A stretch of 64,000 nucleotides of DNA from GCA-2862585 sp965661345. Lineage in GTDB: Bacteria; Bacteroidota; Bacteroidia; Flavobacteriales; UBA7312. Shown here in pieces: positions 23,744-30,605 of this stretch. The notes under the pieces were generated by a model. The model had not been told where the DNA came from and ran no database searches. It saw only the letters and a list, made by a program, of their open reading frames with translations. The position numbers and the translations under genes were made by a program. The DNA lies in NCBI GenBank assembly GCA_965661345.1, contig CBFIDK010000008.1, positions 1-64,000 of the forward strand, in the 5' to 3' direction. Every line of letters begins with the position of its first letter. Position 1 is the first letter of the stretch.

Positions 23744-24718
23744 TTAAATAAAACCTTGATCTTTCATCCAATCGTCATTAAAAATTTTAGCAACATATCT
23801 ACTGCCGTGATCATGTAGTAATACAACGACTACATCTTCTTTTGACAGTTTATCTTTAAGTTGATTTAATCCAGCAATAGCACTACCACAAGAATAACCA
23901 GAAAAAATTCCTTCTTCTTTTGCCAAACGGCGTGCATAGATTGCTCCATCTTTATCGGTCACTTTTTCAAAATGATCAATTAGATCAAAGTCAACATTTT
24001 TTGGTAAAATATCTTCACCAATACCCTCAGTTATGTAAGAGTAGATTTCTTTTTCATCAAAAATTCCAGTCTCATGGTACTTTTTATAGACCGAACCGTA
24101 TGAGTCAACTCCCCATATCTTAATATTTGGATTTTTTTCTTTGAGAAATTTTGCAATTCCTGAGATTGTTCCTCCAGTTCCTACACCCACTATGAAATGA
24201 GTGATTTTCCCATCAGTTTGTTTCCATATTTCTGGCCCAGTGGATTCATAGTGTGCCAGTCTATTTGATAAATTATCGTATTGATTGGGGTAAAATGAGT
24301 TTGGGATTTCCTCATTTAGCCTTTTTGCAACAGAATAATAAGATTCAGGATGTTCTGGCGCAACATTTGTAGGGCAAACGTAAACTTCAGCACCCATAGC
24401 TTTTAGAATATCCATTTTCTCTTTTGATTGTTTGTCAGAAATGGTACAAATTAACTTATACCCTTTTTGGATACATGCTAGTGCTAGTCCCATGCCAGTG
24501 TTTCCTGATGTGCCTTCGATGATAGTTCCGCCTTCTTTTAATAATCCTGCTTTTTCAGCATCTTCAATCATTTTTATAGCCATTCTATCTTTTGTAGAAT
24601 GACCAGGATTAAAGCTTTCCACTTTTGCTAAAACAAGGGCTTCTGTATCAACAACTTTATTAAGTTTAACCATCGGTGTATTGCCAATAGTATCTACGAT
24701 GTGATTAAAATAATTCAT
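23744..24718 (-). CDS. PLP-dependent cysteine synthase / cystathionine beta-synthase family protein
   Basis: 324 residues of the fold II PLP enzyme family. Seen: 'VDTIGNTPMVKLNKV' at the N-terminus, the PLP lysine in 'NPGHSTKDRMA' near residue 43, the substrate loop 'EGTSGNTGMGLA' and the phosphate loop 'GVGTGGTISGIA' near residue 180. 'VCPTNVAPEHPESYYSVAKR' and 'NQYDNLSNRLAHYESTGPEI' resemble the catalytic core of cystathionine beta-synthases more than CysK. It has no C-terminal CBS regulatory domains. The usual G-S-V before KDR is replaced by H-S-T. It acts in cysteine or transsulfuration metabolism. It lies 9 nt after the FtsX-like gene on the same strand. Confidence 0.82.
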   Translation of the reverse strand: MNYFNHIVDTIGNTPMVKLNKVVDTEALVLAKVESFNPGHSTKDRMAIKMIEDAEKAGLLKEGGTIIEGTSGNTGMGLALACIQKGYKLICTISDKQSKEKMDILKAMGAEVYVCPTNVAPEHPESYYSVAKRLNEEIPNSFYPNQYDNLSNRLAHYESTGPEIWKQTDGKITHFIVGVGTGGTISGIAKFLKEKNPNIKIWGVDSYGSVYKKYHETGIFDEKEIYSYITEGIGEDILPKNVDFDLIDHFEKVTDKDGAIYARRLAKEEGIFSGYSCGSAIAGLNQLKDKLSKEDVVVVLLHDHGSRYVAKIFNDDWMKDQGFI

Positions 24719-24727
24719 AATGCAAAT

Positions 24728-25945
24728 TTACTCAAAACGGATTGCTCTTACAGGATTTATTTTACTTATTAAATACGAAGGTATTATTAGTATGCTAAGA
24801 CATACCAGAAGCGTACCGATATTGAGGACTAAAAAATTAACCCAATTCAAATCAATTGGAATGAATGACATGTAATAGGTGTCTGGGTTTAGTGTTACTA
24901 ATTGAAACTTCTTTTGAATAATTGCTAGTGAAATACCAATAAGATTTCCAAACAGTAAGCCTTTTGAAATTAGATATGCAGAGTGGTAAAGGAATATTTT
25001 TCTGATATTCCAATTTGAACTTCCAAGTGACTTTAAGGTACCGATTAATTGTGTTTGTTCAAGAATGAGAATAAATAGTGCCGTAATCATATTTATAGCA
25101 CCTACAATTAGCATCAGTATGAGTATAACTTTGACATTTAAATTCTGTAAGTCGAGCCAATCAAACAGCTGAGGATTTAAGTCGATAACATTTTTTGCGT
25201 TCAAGCTGTATCCGATTTCAGAATATACCCTTTGTGTTATCAGTTCTAAGTCGTCAAAATTATCAATTTGAATTTCAAGAGCTCCCACATCTTTATTTGT
25301 CCATTTGTTTAGTTTTTGAATATGGCCTATATCACCAAAAACTAACATATTATCGTATTCGGCAACTCCTGTTTCATAAATACCAACAATGGTAAATTTC
25401 CGAACTCTTACGGGTTGTTGGATGAAATACATGTGTAGGTCATCCATAAGCTTTAAATTTAATTGTTTGGCGATGGTGCTTGATAAAACAATATTATTTG
25501 ATTTTGTTTCGCCTCCAAACAAGGGGATTTCACCTTCAATCAATTTACTTTTTAAGAAGTTAGGGTCGAAGTCATTACTTACTCCTTTGAGCACTACTCC
25601 CTGGATTTCATCTTTGGTCTTTATTATGCCTGCTTTTGTGGCATAGGATTGTATGTGTTTAATACCCTCAACATTTTGTAAGAGTTGTTTCAACGTATCG
25701 CTATCGGATAAAAGAGTAGATTCATAAGAATTTCCATCTGAAAAATCTGTAACTTGAATATGCGAACTTAAACCTATAACTTTGTCTCTTATTTCATTTT
25801 GAAAACCTTTAATGATAGCAAGCGACAACAACATAACAGATAAACTTAGCGCAATGGCTGTAATAGCAATGCGTATAATAGGTTTGGAAAATTGGTATTC
25901 GTTTTTACCAATTAATCGACGAGCTATAAAAAGGGCTATATTCAT
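24728..25945 (-). CDS. FtsX-type ABC transporter permease (LolC/LolE/MacB-like)
   Basis: 405 residues. One membrane helix at about 23-45 is followed by a long periplasmic domain (about 46-260) and three more helices toward the C-terminus, the last ahead of 'INPVRAIRFE'. This is the MacB/FtsX permease layout. The N-terminal 'ARRLIGKNEYQFSKPIIRIA' resembles lipoprotein-releasing LolC/E proteins of Bacteroidota. No ATPase partner is adjacent, which is common for this family in the phylum. It starts only 9 nt from the divergent NamZ-like gene and is followed by the CBS-like gene. Confidence 0.8.
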   Translation of the reverse strand: MNIALFIARRLIGKNEYQFSKPIIRIAITAIALSLSVMLLSLAIIKGFQNEIRDKVIGLSSHIQVTDFSDGNSYESTLLSDSDTLKQLLQNVEGIKHIQSYATKAGIIKTKDEIQGVVLKGVSNDFDPNFLKSKLIEGEIPLFGGETKSNNIVLSSTIAKQLNLKLMDDLHMYFIQQPVRVRKFTIVGIYETGVAEYDNMLVFGDIGHIQKLNKWTNKDVGALEIQIDNFDDLELITQRVYSEIGYSLNAKNVIDLNPQLFDWLDLQNLNVKVILILMLIVGAINMITALFILILEQTQLIGTLKSLGSSNWNIRKIFLYHSAYLISKGLLFGNLIGISLAIIQKKFQLVTLNPDTYYMSFIPIDLNWVNFLVLNIGTLLVCLSILIIPSYLISKINPVRAIRFE

Positions 25946-25954
25946 AAAATACTA

Positions 25955-27106
25955 ATGGCTAAAATTAATCATTTATTCTTTTGTGTTTTCTGTTTTTTGC
26001 ATTGGTCTTGCGCACAGAGCACTTTTCAGTTAGGCGCAGAACAGACTGATGTTTATTTTCCTCTTTTGAAAGATAAATCAGTTGCTGTAGTAGGCAATCA
26101 AAGTTCATTAATTGCATCCACTCATTTAGTGGATAGTTTGTTGAATAGTGAAATTGAAGTAGTTAAAGTGTTTAGTCCAGAGCACGGCTTTAGAGGCACT
26201 GCTGACGCTGGAGCATATATTGAAAGTGGCGTTGATGAGCGAACGGGATTACCTATCGTTTCATTATATGGGAGTAACAAGAAACCAAAACCCAATCAAC
26301 TTGAAGGTGTAGACGTTTTGGTTTTTGATATTCAAGACGTTGGCGCTCGCTTCTATACCTATATTTCTACTTTGCATTACGTGATGGAAGCAGCAGCAGA
26401 AAATTCTATTCCTGTATTAGTTTTAGATAGACCTAATCCAAATGGACATTATGTAGATGGACCAGTATTGGATACGGCTTACCGTTCGTTTGTAGGAATG
26501 CACCCAATACCTATTGTTCATGGTATGACTATTGGTGAATATGCCCAAATGATAAATGGTGAAAAATGGTTAAAAGGCGGTCTGCATTGTGAGCTAACAG
26601 TAGTTTCAATGACTTCATACAATAGAAATATTCCGTATGATTTACCAGTGAAGCCATCGCCTAATTTACCCAATGCACAAGCAGTTAATTTATATCCGTC
26701 ATTATGTCTATTTGAAGGCACAAATATTAGCGTTGGGCGAGGAACGGAATTGCCTTTTCAACATTATGGCGCACCGTTTTTGACTAGCGATTATTCCTTT
26801 ATTCCCAGAAGTGGTCCAGGGGCAAAGTCTCCCAAGCACGAAGGAAAAAAATGCTTTGGAAAAGATTTGAGTAAACACCCTAAACTCAATCAATTGGATT
26901 TATCTTTTTTAATAGATACTTATATGGAATGCCAAAATAAAGATGAATTTTTCAATCCTTTTTTTGATAAGTTGGCAGGAAATAAGGTTTTGAGAAATCA
27001 AATAAATGACGGAAAATCAGAAGAAGATATAAGACAAAGCTGGGCAGCTGAATTAGAGGGCTTTGTGAAAATGAGGAATACTTACCTTTTATATCCATTT
27101 TTTTGA
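25955..27106 (+). CDS. DUF1343 (NamZ-like) exo-beta-N-acetylmuramidase family protein
   Basis: 383 residues with an N-terminal signal sequence ending near 'LHWSCAQS', where the Cys could also be a lipoprotein site. The body matches DUF1343: 'GNQSSLI', 'KVFSPEHGFRGTADAGA', 'LPIVSLYGSNKKP', 'VFDIQDVGARFYTYISTL' and 'VLDRPNPNGHYVDGP'. NamZ proteins of this family remove terminal MurNAc residues from peptidoglycan fragments and support cell-wall recycling, especially in Bacteroidota. A periplasmic or surface location is predicted. A TAGGTTTG element at 25879-25886, inside the divergent permease gene, may be its promoter. Confidence 0.88.
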   Translation: MAKINHLFFCVFCFLHWSCAQSTFQLGAEQTDVYFPLLKDKSVAVVGNQSSLIASTHLVDSLLNSEIEVVKVFSPEHGFRGTADAGAYIESGVDERTGLPIVSLYGSNKKPKPNQLEGVDVLVFDIQDVGARFYTYISTLHYVMEAAAENSIPVLVLDRPNPNGHYVDGPVLDTAYRSFVGMHPIPIVHGMTIGEYAQMINGEKWLKGGLHCELTVVSMTSYNRNIPYDLPVKPSPNLPNAQAVNLYPSLCLFEGTNISVGRGTELPFQHYGAPFLTSDYSFIPRSGPGAKSPKHEGKKCFGKDLSKHPKLNQLDLSFLIDTYMECQNKDEFFNPFFDKLAGNKVLRNQINDGKSEEDIRQSWAAELEGFVKMRNTYLLYPFF

Positions 27107-27212
27107 TACATTTGAAGAACAACACCCGTTGTATCTTCCTTTTCAAATTTTTTTATGAATTAGTTTAAAACAGTTATTCTGTTTTTATTGTTGAACTTTA
27201 TCACTCTTAAAG

Positions 27213-28112
27213 ATGAAAGATTTGAAAAAACTACAAATTCTAGGGGATGTCCATAGTGTCATCTTAAGTAGAAGAAAAGGAAGCTCCGATAATCCTAAGA
27301 TAATTTTAGTATCAATAATCATTATGATGGTACTTGCCACCTTAGTAAATGGTCAAAATAACTTAGATTTTGAAACTTGGGTTATTAATTCTCAAGGGCT
27401 AGAAGAACCAGAATTTTGGAAAACTAACAACATTCAAAACTATTTAAGTGTTAGCAAATCAACAAATTCTTCATCAGGGAACTATTCAGCATTAATTAAA
27501 TCTAATGGAATTTCTTTTGAAGGGAGGGCTCCTGGAATCCTTCAAACAAAATGGTCGTCTCTTAGCAATCCATTACAAAATATATCCTACGATTTAAAAA
27601 TTGATAGTTTAACAAACAATGCTGAAGCTAAAGTTATATCTATTGGCTTTGTGGATGGAAGCGTGCTATTCAGTGATACTGCTACTTATACAGTTGTAAC
27701 TAGCGGTTGGGTTAATGAAATTTTAATTTTATCAGACACTTCTACAACATGTGATAGTGTTCAAGTAAGCTTTATTGCCAATACAATTGCTACCCCAACA
27801 GGCTATGTGGGTTACAGTGAGTTTTTAGTTGATAATATATCACTCAACCAGCCTTTAAGTACAATGGAACTTAATGCCCAAGAAAGTAATATTCATATTT
27901 ATCCAAAACCTACAAAAGATGTTTTACAAATAGAAGTTTCTGATAATACAGAAATAGAAAGTATTGAGCTTTTTGATCTTGGTGGTAAAAGGGTAAAAAC
28001 ATTCAATAATAGTGATAGAAATTTGAATATTTCGGATCTGAGTTCAGGAACCTATTTTTTAAGAATATCAACAACTAAAGGTGGGTTAGCTGAAAAGGTA
28101 ATCATTGAATGA
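27213..28112 (+). CDS. secreted protein with T9SS type A C-terminal sorting domain
   Basis: 299 residues. The N-terminus is unusual: about 28 polar and basic residues before a hydrophobic core (about 29-46) that ends at 'LVNGQNN', so the signal peptide has a long n-region or the true start is later. After it comes an 'FETWVINSQGLEEPEFWKTN' segment like those that open secreted Bacteroidota carbohydrate-related (PCMD-like) domains. The last 75 residues form a T9SS type A sorting domain with 'IYPKPTKDVLQI', 'IELFDLGGKRV' and 'LSSGTYFLRIST'. The motif has YPKP instead of YPNP. Exported and cell-surface attached or released; the function is unknown. Confidence 0.75.
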   Translation: MKDLKKLQILGDVHSVILSRRKGSSDNPKIILVSIIIMMVLATLVNGQNNLDFETWVINSQGLEEPEFWKTNNIQNYLSVSKSTNSSSGNYSALIKSNGISFEGRAPGILQTKWSSLSNPLQNISYDLKIDSLTNNAEAKVISIGFVDGSVLFSDTATYTVVTSGWVNEILILSDTSTTCDSVQVSFIANTIATPTGYVGYSEFLVDNISLNQPLSTMELNAQESNIHIYPKPTKDVLQIEVSDNTEIESIELFDLGGKRVKTFNNSDRNLNISDLSSGTYFLRISTTKGGLAEKVIIE

Positions 28113-28132
28113 AAATCTTATAAAATTTGAAA

Positions 28133-28255
28133 ATGAACTATTCAGTGAAATCTAACTTATTTAATAGTTGGGCATCCACCTATGAAAAAGACTTTTCTCA
28201 AAATCACTTAAGTCATTTAGCTTTGGATATTAGCTATATTTCTAATTGGAAAAGC
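28133..28255 (+). pseudogene. possible methyltransferase N-terminal fragment
   Basis: From an ATG at 28133 the frame gives about 40 residues that include 'LFNSWASTYEKDFSQ', similar in style to the first motif of class I SAM-dependent methyltransferases (W-a-x-x-Y-e/d). The frame continues to a stop at 28325-28327 but from 28256 on it is antisense to ykgJ coding sequence, where the similarity stops. It may be the remnant of a gene cut off by a rearrangement. The match is short and this could be chance. Confidence 0.28.
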
Positions 28256-28738
28256 TTAAACGACCTTTTTCATCTTCTCCACAATATGGTAAACCGCTGG
28301 ACATACGGCCACATTTTTTTGGGTTAAATTTAGCAATTGATGCTGTTTAATGCGGTCGGTATGCGGGAATTCTCGACAAGCTTTTGGGCGCACATCATAA
28401 ATGCTGCATCGGTTATCATCGCCTAAAAAAGCACAAGGAACAGACTGTAGCACATAGTCATTGTCTTCATCGATTCGTAAGTACTTTTCAGTGAATTCAG
28501 AAGGTTTCATTCTAAGGTGTTTAGCAATTCGCCCTATATCTTTGTCAGTGAATAAAGGTCCAGTAGTACTGCAACAGTTGGCACATTCTAAACAATTAGT
28601 GCATGCAAAAACTTCCTGATGAAGTTCATGCATTTTTTGGTCTAACACTTTTGGCTTTAGACGTTTTATTTCCTTAAAGAAGGCCTTGTTCTCTTTAGCC
28701 TTTTGTTTGACCAAGGCTTTATGTTTTTCTAAGTCCAT
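28256..28738 (-). CDS. YkgJ family cysteine cluster protein
   Basis: 160 residues. A charged N-terminal helix is followed by the cysteine cluster 'CTNCLECANCC' near residues 46-56, then 'VPCAFLGDDNRCSIYDVRPK' and 'ACREFPHTDR' with further Cys and 'VAVCPAVYHIVEKM'. This is the YkgJ/UPF0153 zinc- or iron-chelating pattern; biochemical function is unknown. Its ATG shares one base with the stop of the upstream aminotransferase gene (28738), so they are co-translated. The 3' end converges on a possible gene fragment. Confidence 0.88.
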   Translation of the reverse strand: MDLEKHKALVKQKAKENKAFFKEIKRLKPKVLDQKMHELHQEVFACTNCLECANCCSTTGPLFTDKDIGRIAKHLRMKPSEFTEKYLRIDEDNDYVLQSVPCAFLGDDNRCSIYDVRPKACREFPHTDRIKQHQLLNLTQKNVAVCPAVYHIVEKMKKVV

Positions 28739-29937
28739 TAAAGCGTTCTACCTGGGTAAACTTCAAGTGCTTTTTCTAGGCATTCAATAGCTTGAGTAAT
28801 TGCTTCTTGATTTAGTACATATGCAATCCTTACTTGATTGGTTCCAGTATTAGGAGTAGAATAAAATCCTGCTGCAGGTGCAACCATTAAAGTCTTTCCT
28901 TCATAATCAAATTCTTCCAATAGCCATTGAGCGAATTTATCGGCATTATCAACCGGCAATTGAGCAATGCAATAAAAAGCACCTTTTGGCTTTGGACATA
29001 CGACACCTTCTATTTTGTTTAATCCTTCAATCAGTAAATCTCTTCGGGCAACGTATTCTTTACTGACTTCATCAAAATAGGATTTGGGTGTGCTTAAAGC
29101 GGCTTCACCAGCCACTTGTCCAAAAGTAGGTGGAGACAATCGCGCTTGAGCAAATTTTAAGGCAGTTGCCATCACCTCTTTATTTTTTGAAATAATACAA
29201 CCAACTCTAATGCCACACATGCTGTATCGTTTAGAAGTAGAATCAATCACAACAGCATGTTCTTCTAAACCTTCGATATTGAGTACAGAATGGTGTTCAT
29301 TTCCGTCATAGCAAAATTCTCTGTACACTTCATCAGCAAAAAGGAACAAGTCATGCTTAACAACGATGTCTCTGAGAGTTTCTAACTCTTCTTTAGAGTA
29401 TAAATATCCTGTTGGATTACCAGGATTACAAATTAGAATGCCCTTAGTTTTTGGTGTGATCAGTTTTTCAAACTCTTCAATTGCGGGTAGTGCGAATCCA
29501 TCATTAATAGATGTTGTAATCGGTTTAACTTGTACGCCAGCTGAAATGGAGAAGCCATTATAGTTGGCATAAAACGGTTCAGGAATAATGATTTCATCGC
29601 CATTATCTAAGCAAGAGTTAAGCGCAAATAAAAGTGCTTCTGAGCCACCAGTTGTCACCATGACATGAGAATGATCAACCGTTATTCCAATGTTTTGGTA
29701 ATAGTTAGCCAAACCTTTTCGATAGCTTTCAAAACCGGCCGAGTGACTGTACTCTACCACTTTTTCATCAAAATTATGAATAGCATCTAAGGCCACTTCT
29801 GGCGATTTGATATCTGGTTGTCCAATATTAAGGTGAAAAACTGTTTTCCCTTTTAGTTTAGCTCCTTCAGCAAAAGGAACTAACTTACGTATTGGTGATT
29901 CGGGCATTTTTATTCCCTTAGTTGAAATGTTCGGCAT
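28738..29937 (-). CDS. PLP-dependent aminotransferase (class I/II)
   Basis: 399 residues of aminotransferase fold type I. Seen: 'HLNIGQPDIKSPEVALDAI' near the N-terminus, 'ICNPGNPTGYLYSKEEL' around 170, 'LFADEVYREFCYDG' with the PLP-contact Asp, and the PLP lysine in 'DSTSKRYSMCGIRVGC' near residue 235. Best fit is the aspartate/tyrosine-type aminotransferase subgroup; the amino acid substrate cannot be read. It begins just after the DUF1573 terminator and overlaps ykgJ by one base. Confidence 0.88.
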   Translation of the reverse strand: MPNISTKGIKMPESPIRKLVPFAEGAKLKGKTVFHLNIGQPDIKSPEVALDAIHNFDEKVVEYSHSAGFESYRKGLANYYQNIGITVDHSHVMVTTGGSEALLFALNSCLDNGDEIIIPEPFYANYNGFSISAGVQVKPITTSINDGFALPAIEEFEKLITPKTKGILICNPGNPTGYLYSKEELETLRDIVVKHDLFLFADEVYREFCYDGNEHHSVLNIEGLEEHAVVIDSTSKRYSMCGIRVGCIISKNKEVMATALKFAQARLSPPTFGQVAGEAALSTPKSYFDEVSKEYVARRDLLIEGLNKIEGVVCPKPKGAFYCIAQLPVDNADKFAQWLLEEFDYEGKTLMVAPAAGFYSTPNTGTNQVRIAYVLNQEAITQAIECLEKALEVYPGRTL

Positions 29938-29950
29938 CGCTTAAATTGAT

Positions 29951-29986
29951 AAAAAAATCCCCGATATTTAAAAATAAAGGGGATTT
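29951..29986 (-). terminator. intrinsic terminator of the DUF1573 gene
   Basis: AAATCCCC (29955-29962) and GGGGATTT (29979-29986) form an 8-bp stem; read on the minus strand the stem is followed by a run of T (complement of 29951-29957). It ends the DUF1573 transcript upstream of the aminotransferase gene. Confidence 0.75.
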
Positions 29987-30017
29987 AATAAAAACTATAG
30001 TAATCTTAAAACTTAAA

Positions 30018-30476
30018 TTAATTAACTTCTAAAACTGACGCTTTAGGTTTTGCTGGTGCTACTGGAACTTGTGCTGGTTTTTTAACCTCTCCTTTAACAG
30101 TCAAAACTTTAGTTTTTTCATCAGTATTTGTAGTTAATGTAATTGTCTTTGTAAATTTTCCAACCCTATTAGTAGCATACTTTACACCAATTGATGCTGA
30201 TTCTCCTGGTGCAATAGGTGCTTTTGGCCATGTTGGAACAGTACATCCACAACTTCCTTTAGCATTGGAAATAATTAGAGGTGCACTACCTGTATTGGTA
30301 AGAACAAATTCTCTTTTACCATCAGCGTTATGCTCGATAAGACCATAATCAATTACAGTAGATTCGAATTCCATTTTTGGGCCTGCTTTTTCATCTAAGA
30401 CGGTAGAAGGTGAACTCTGTGCTTGAAGAGTCACTGTTGCTCCAATTAATGCAATAGCTAGAAATATTTTTTTCAT
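30018..30476 (-). CDS. DUF1573 domain secreted protein
   Basis: 152 residues with a signal peptide (MKKIFLAIALIGATVTLQAQ). The domain begins 'MEFESTVIDYGLIEHNADGK' and continues with 'FVLTNTGSAPLIISNAKGSC' and 'GCTVPTWPKAPIAPGES', the DUF1573 signature with its Cys-Gly-Cys. The fold is an Ig-like beta sandwich related to the HYDIN/ASH group, and the proteins are periplasmic or surface exposed in Bacteroidota. The function is unknown. The C-terminal tail is Pro/Ala/Lys rich. It has a TACATTTG element upstream and its own terminator, so it is monocistronic. Confidence 0.88.
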   Translation of the reverse strand: MKKIFLAIALIGATVTLQAQSSPSTVLDEKAGPKMEFESTVIDYGLIEHNADGKREFVLTNTGSAPLIISNAKGSCGCTVPTWPKAPIAPGESASIGVKYATNRVGKFTKTITLTTNTDEKTKVLTVKGEVKKPAQVPVAPAKPKASVLEVN

Positions 30477-30513
30477 TTTTCGTGTTTTTTTGGTTCTTGT
30501 AAGTTTACAACAA

Positions 30514-30521
30514 CAAATGTA
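30514..30521 (-). promoter_or_regulatory. -7 promoter element of the DUF1573 gene
   Basis: The minus strand reads TACATTTG 37 nt before the DUF1573 start, matching TAnnTTTG. No good TTG box was found at the usual distance. Confidence 0.5.
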
Positions 30522-30578
30522 CTAAATTATTGTATTGTATTAATCTAAAATTCATCCCCAAATTTTGGTGTAAAGTAT

Positions 30579-30586
30579 TATTTTTG
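30579..30586 (+). promoter_or_regulatory. -7 promoter element of valS
   Basis: TATTTTTG matches TAnnTTTG and lies 19 nt before the valS ATG. The -33 region is not convincing. Confidence 0.4.
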
Positions 30587-30605
30587 GAGCTTATTAAAAA
30601 TTAAA

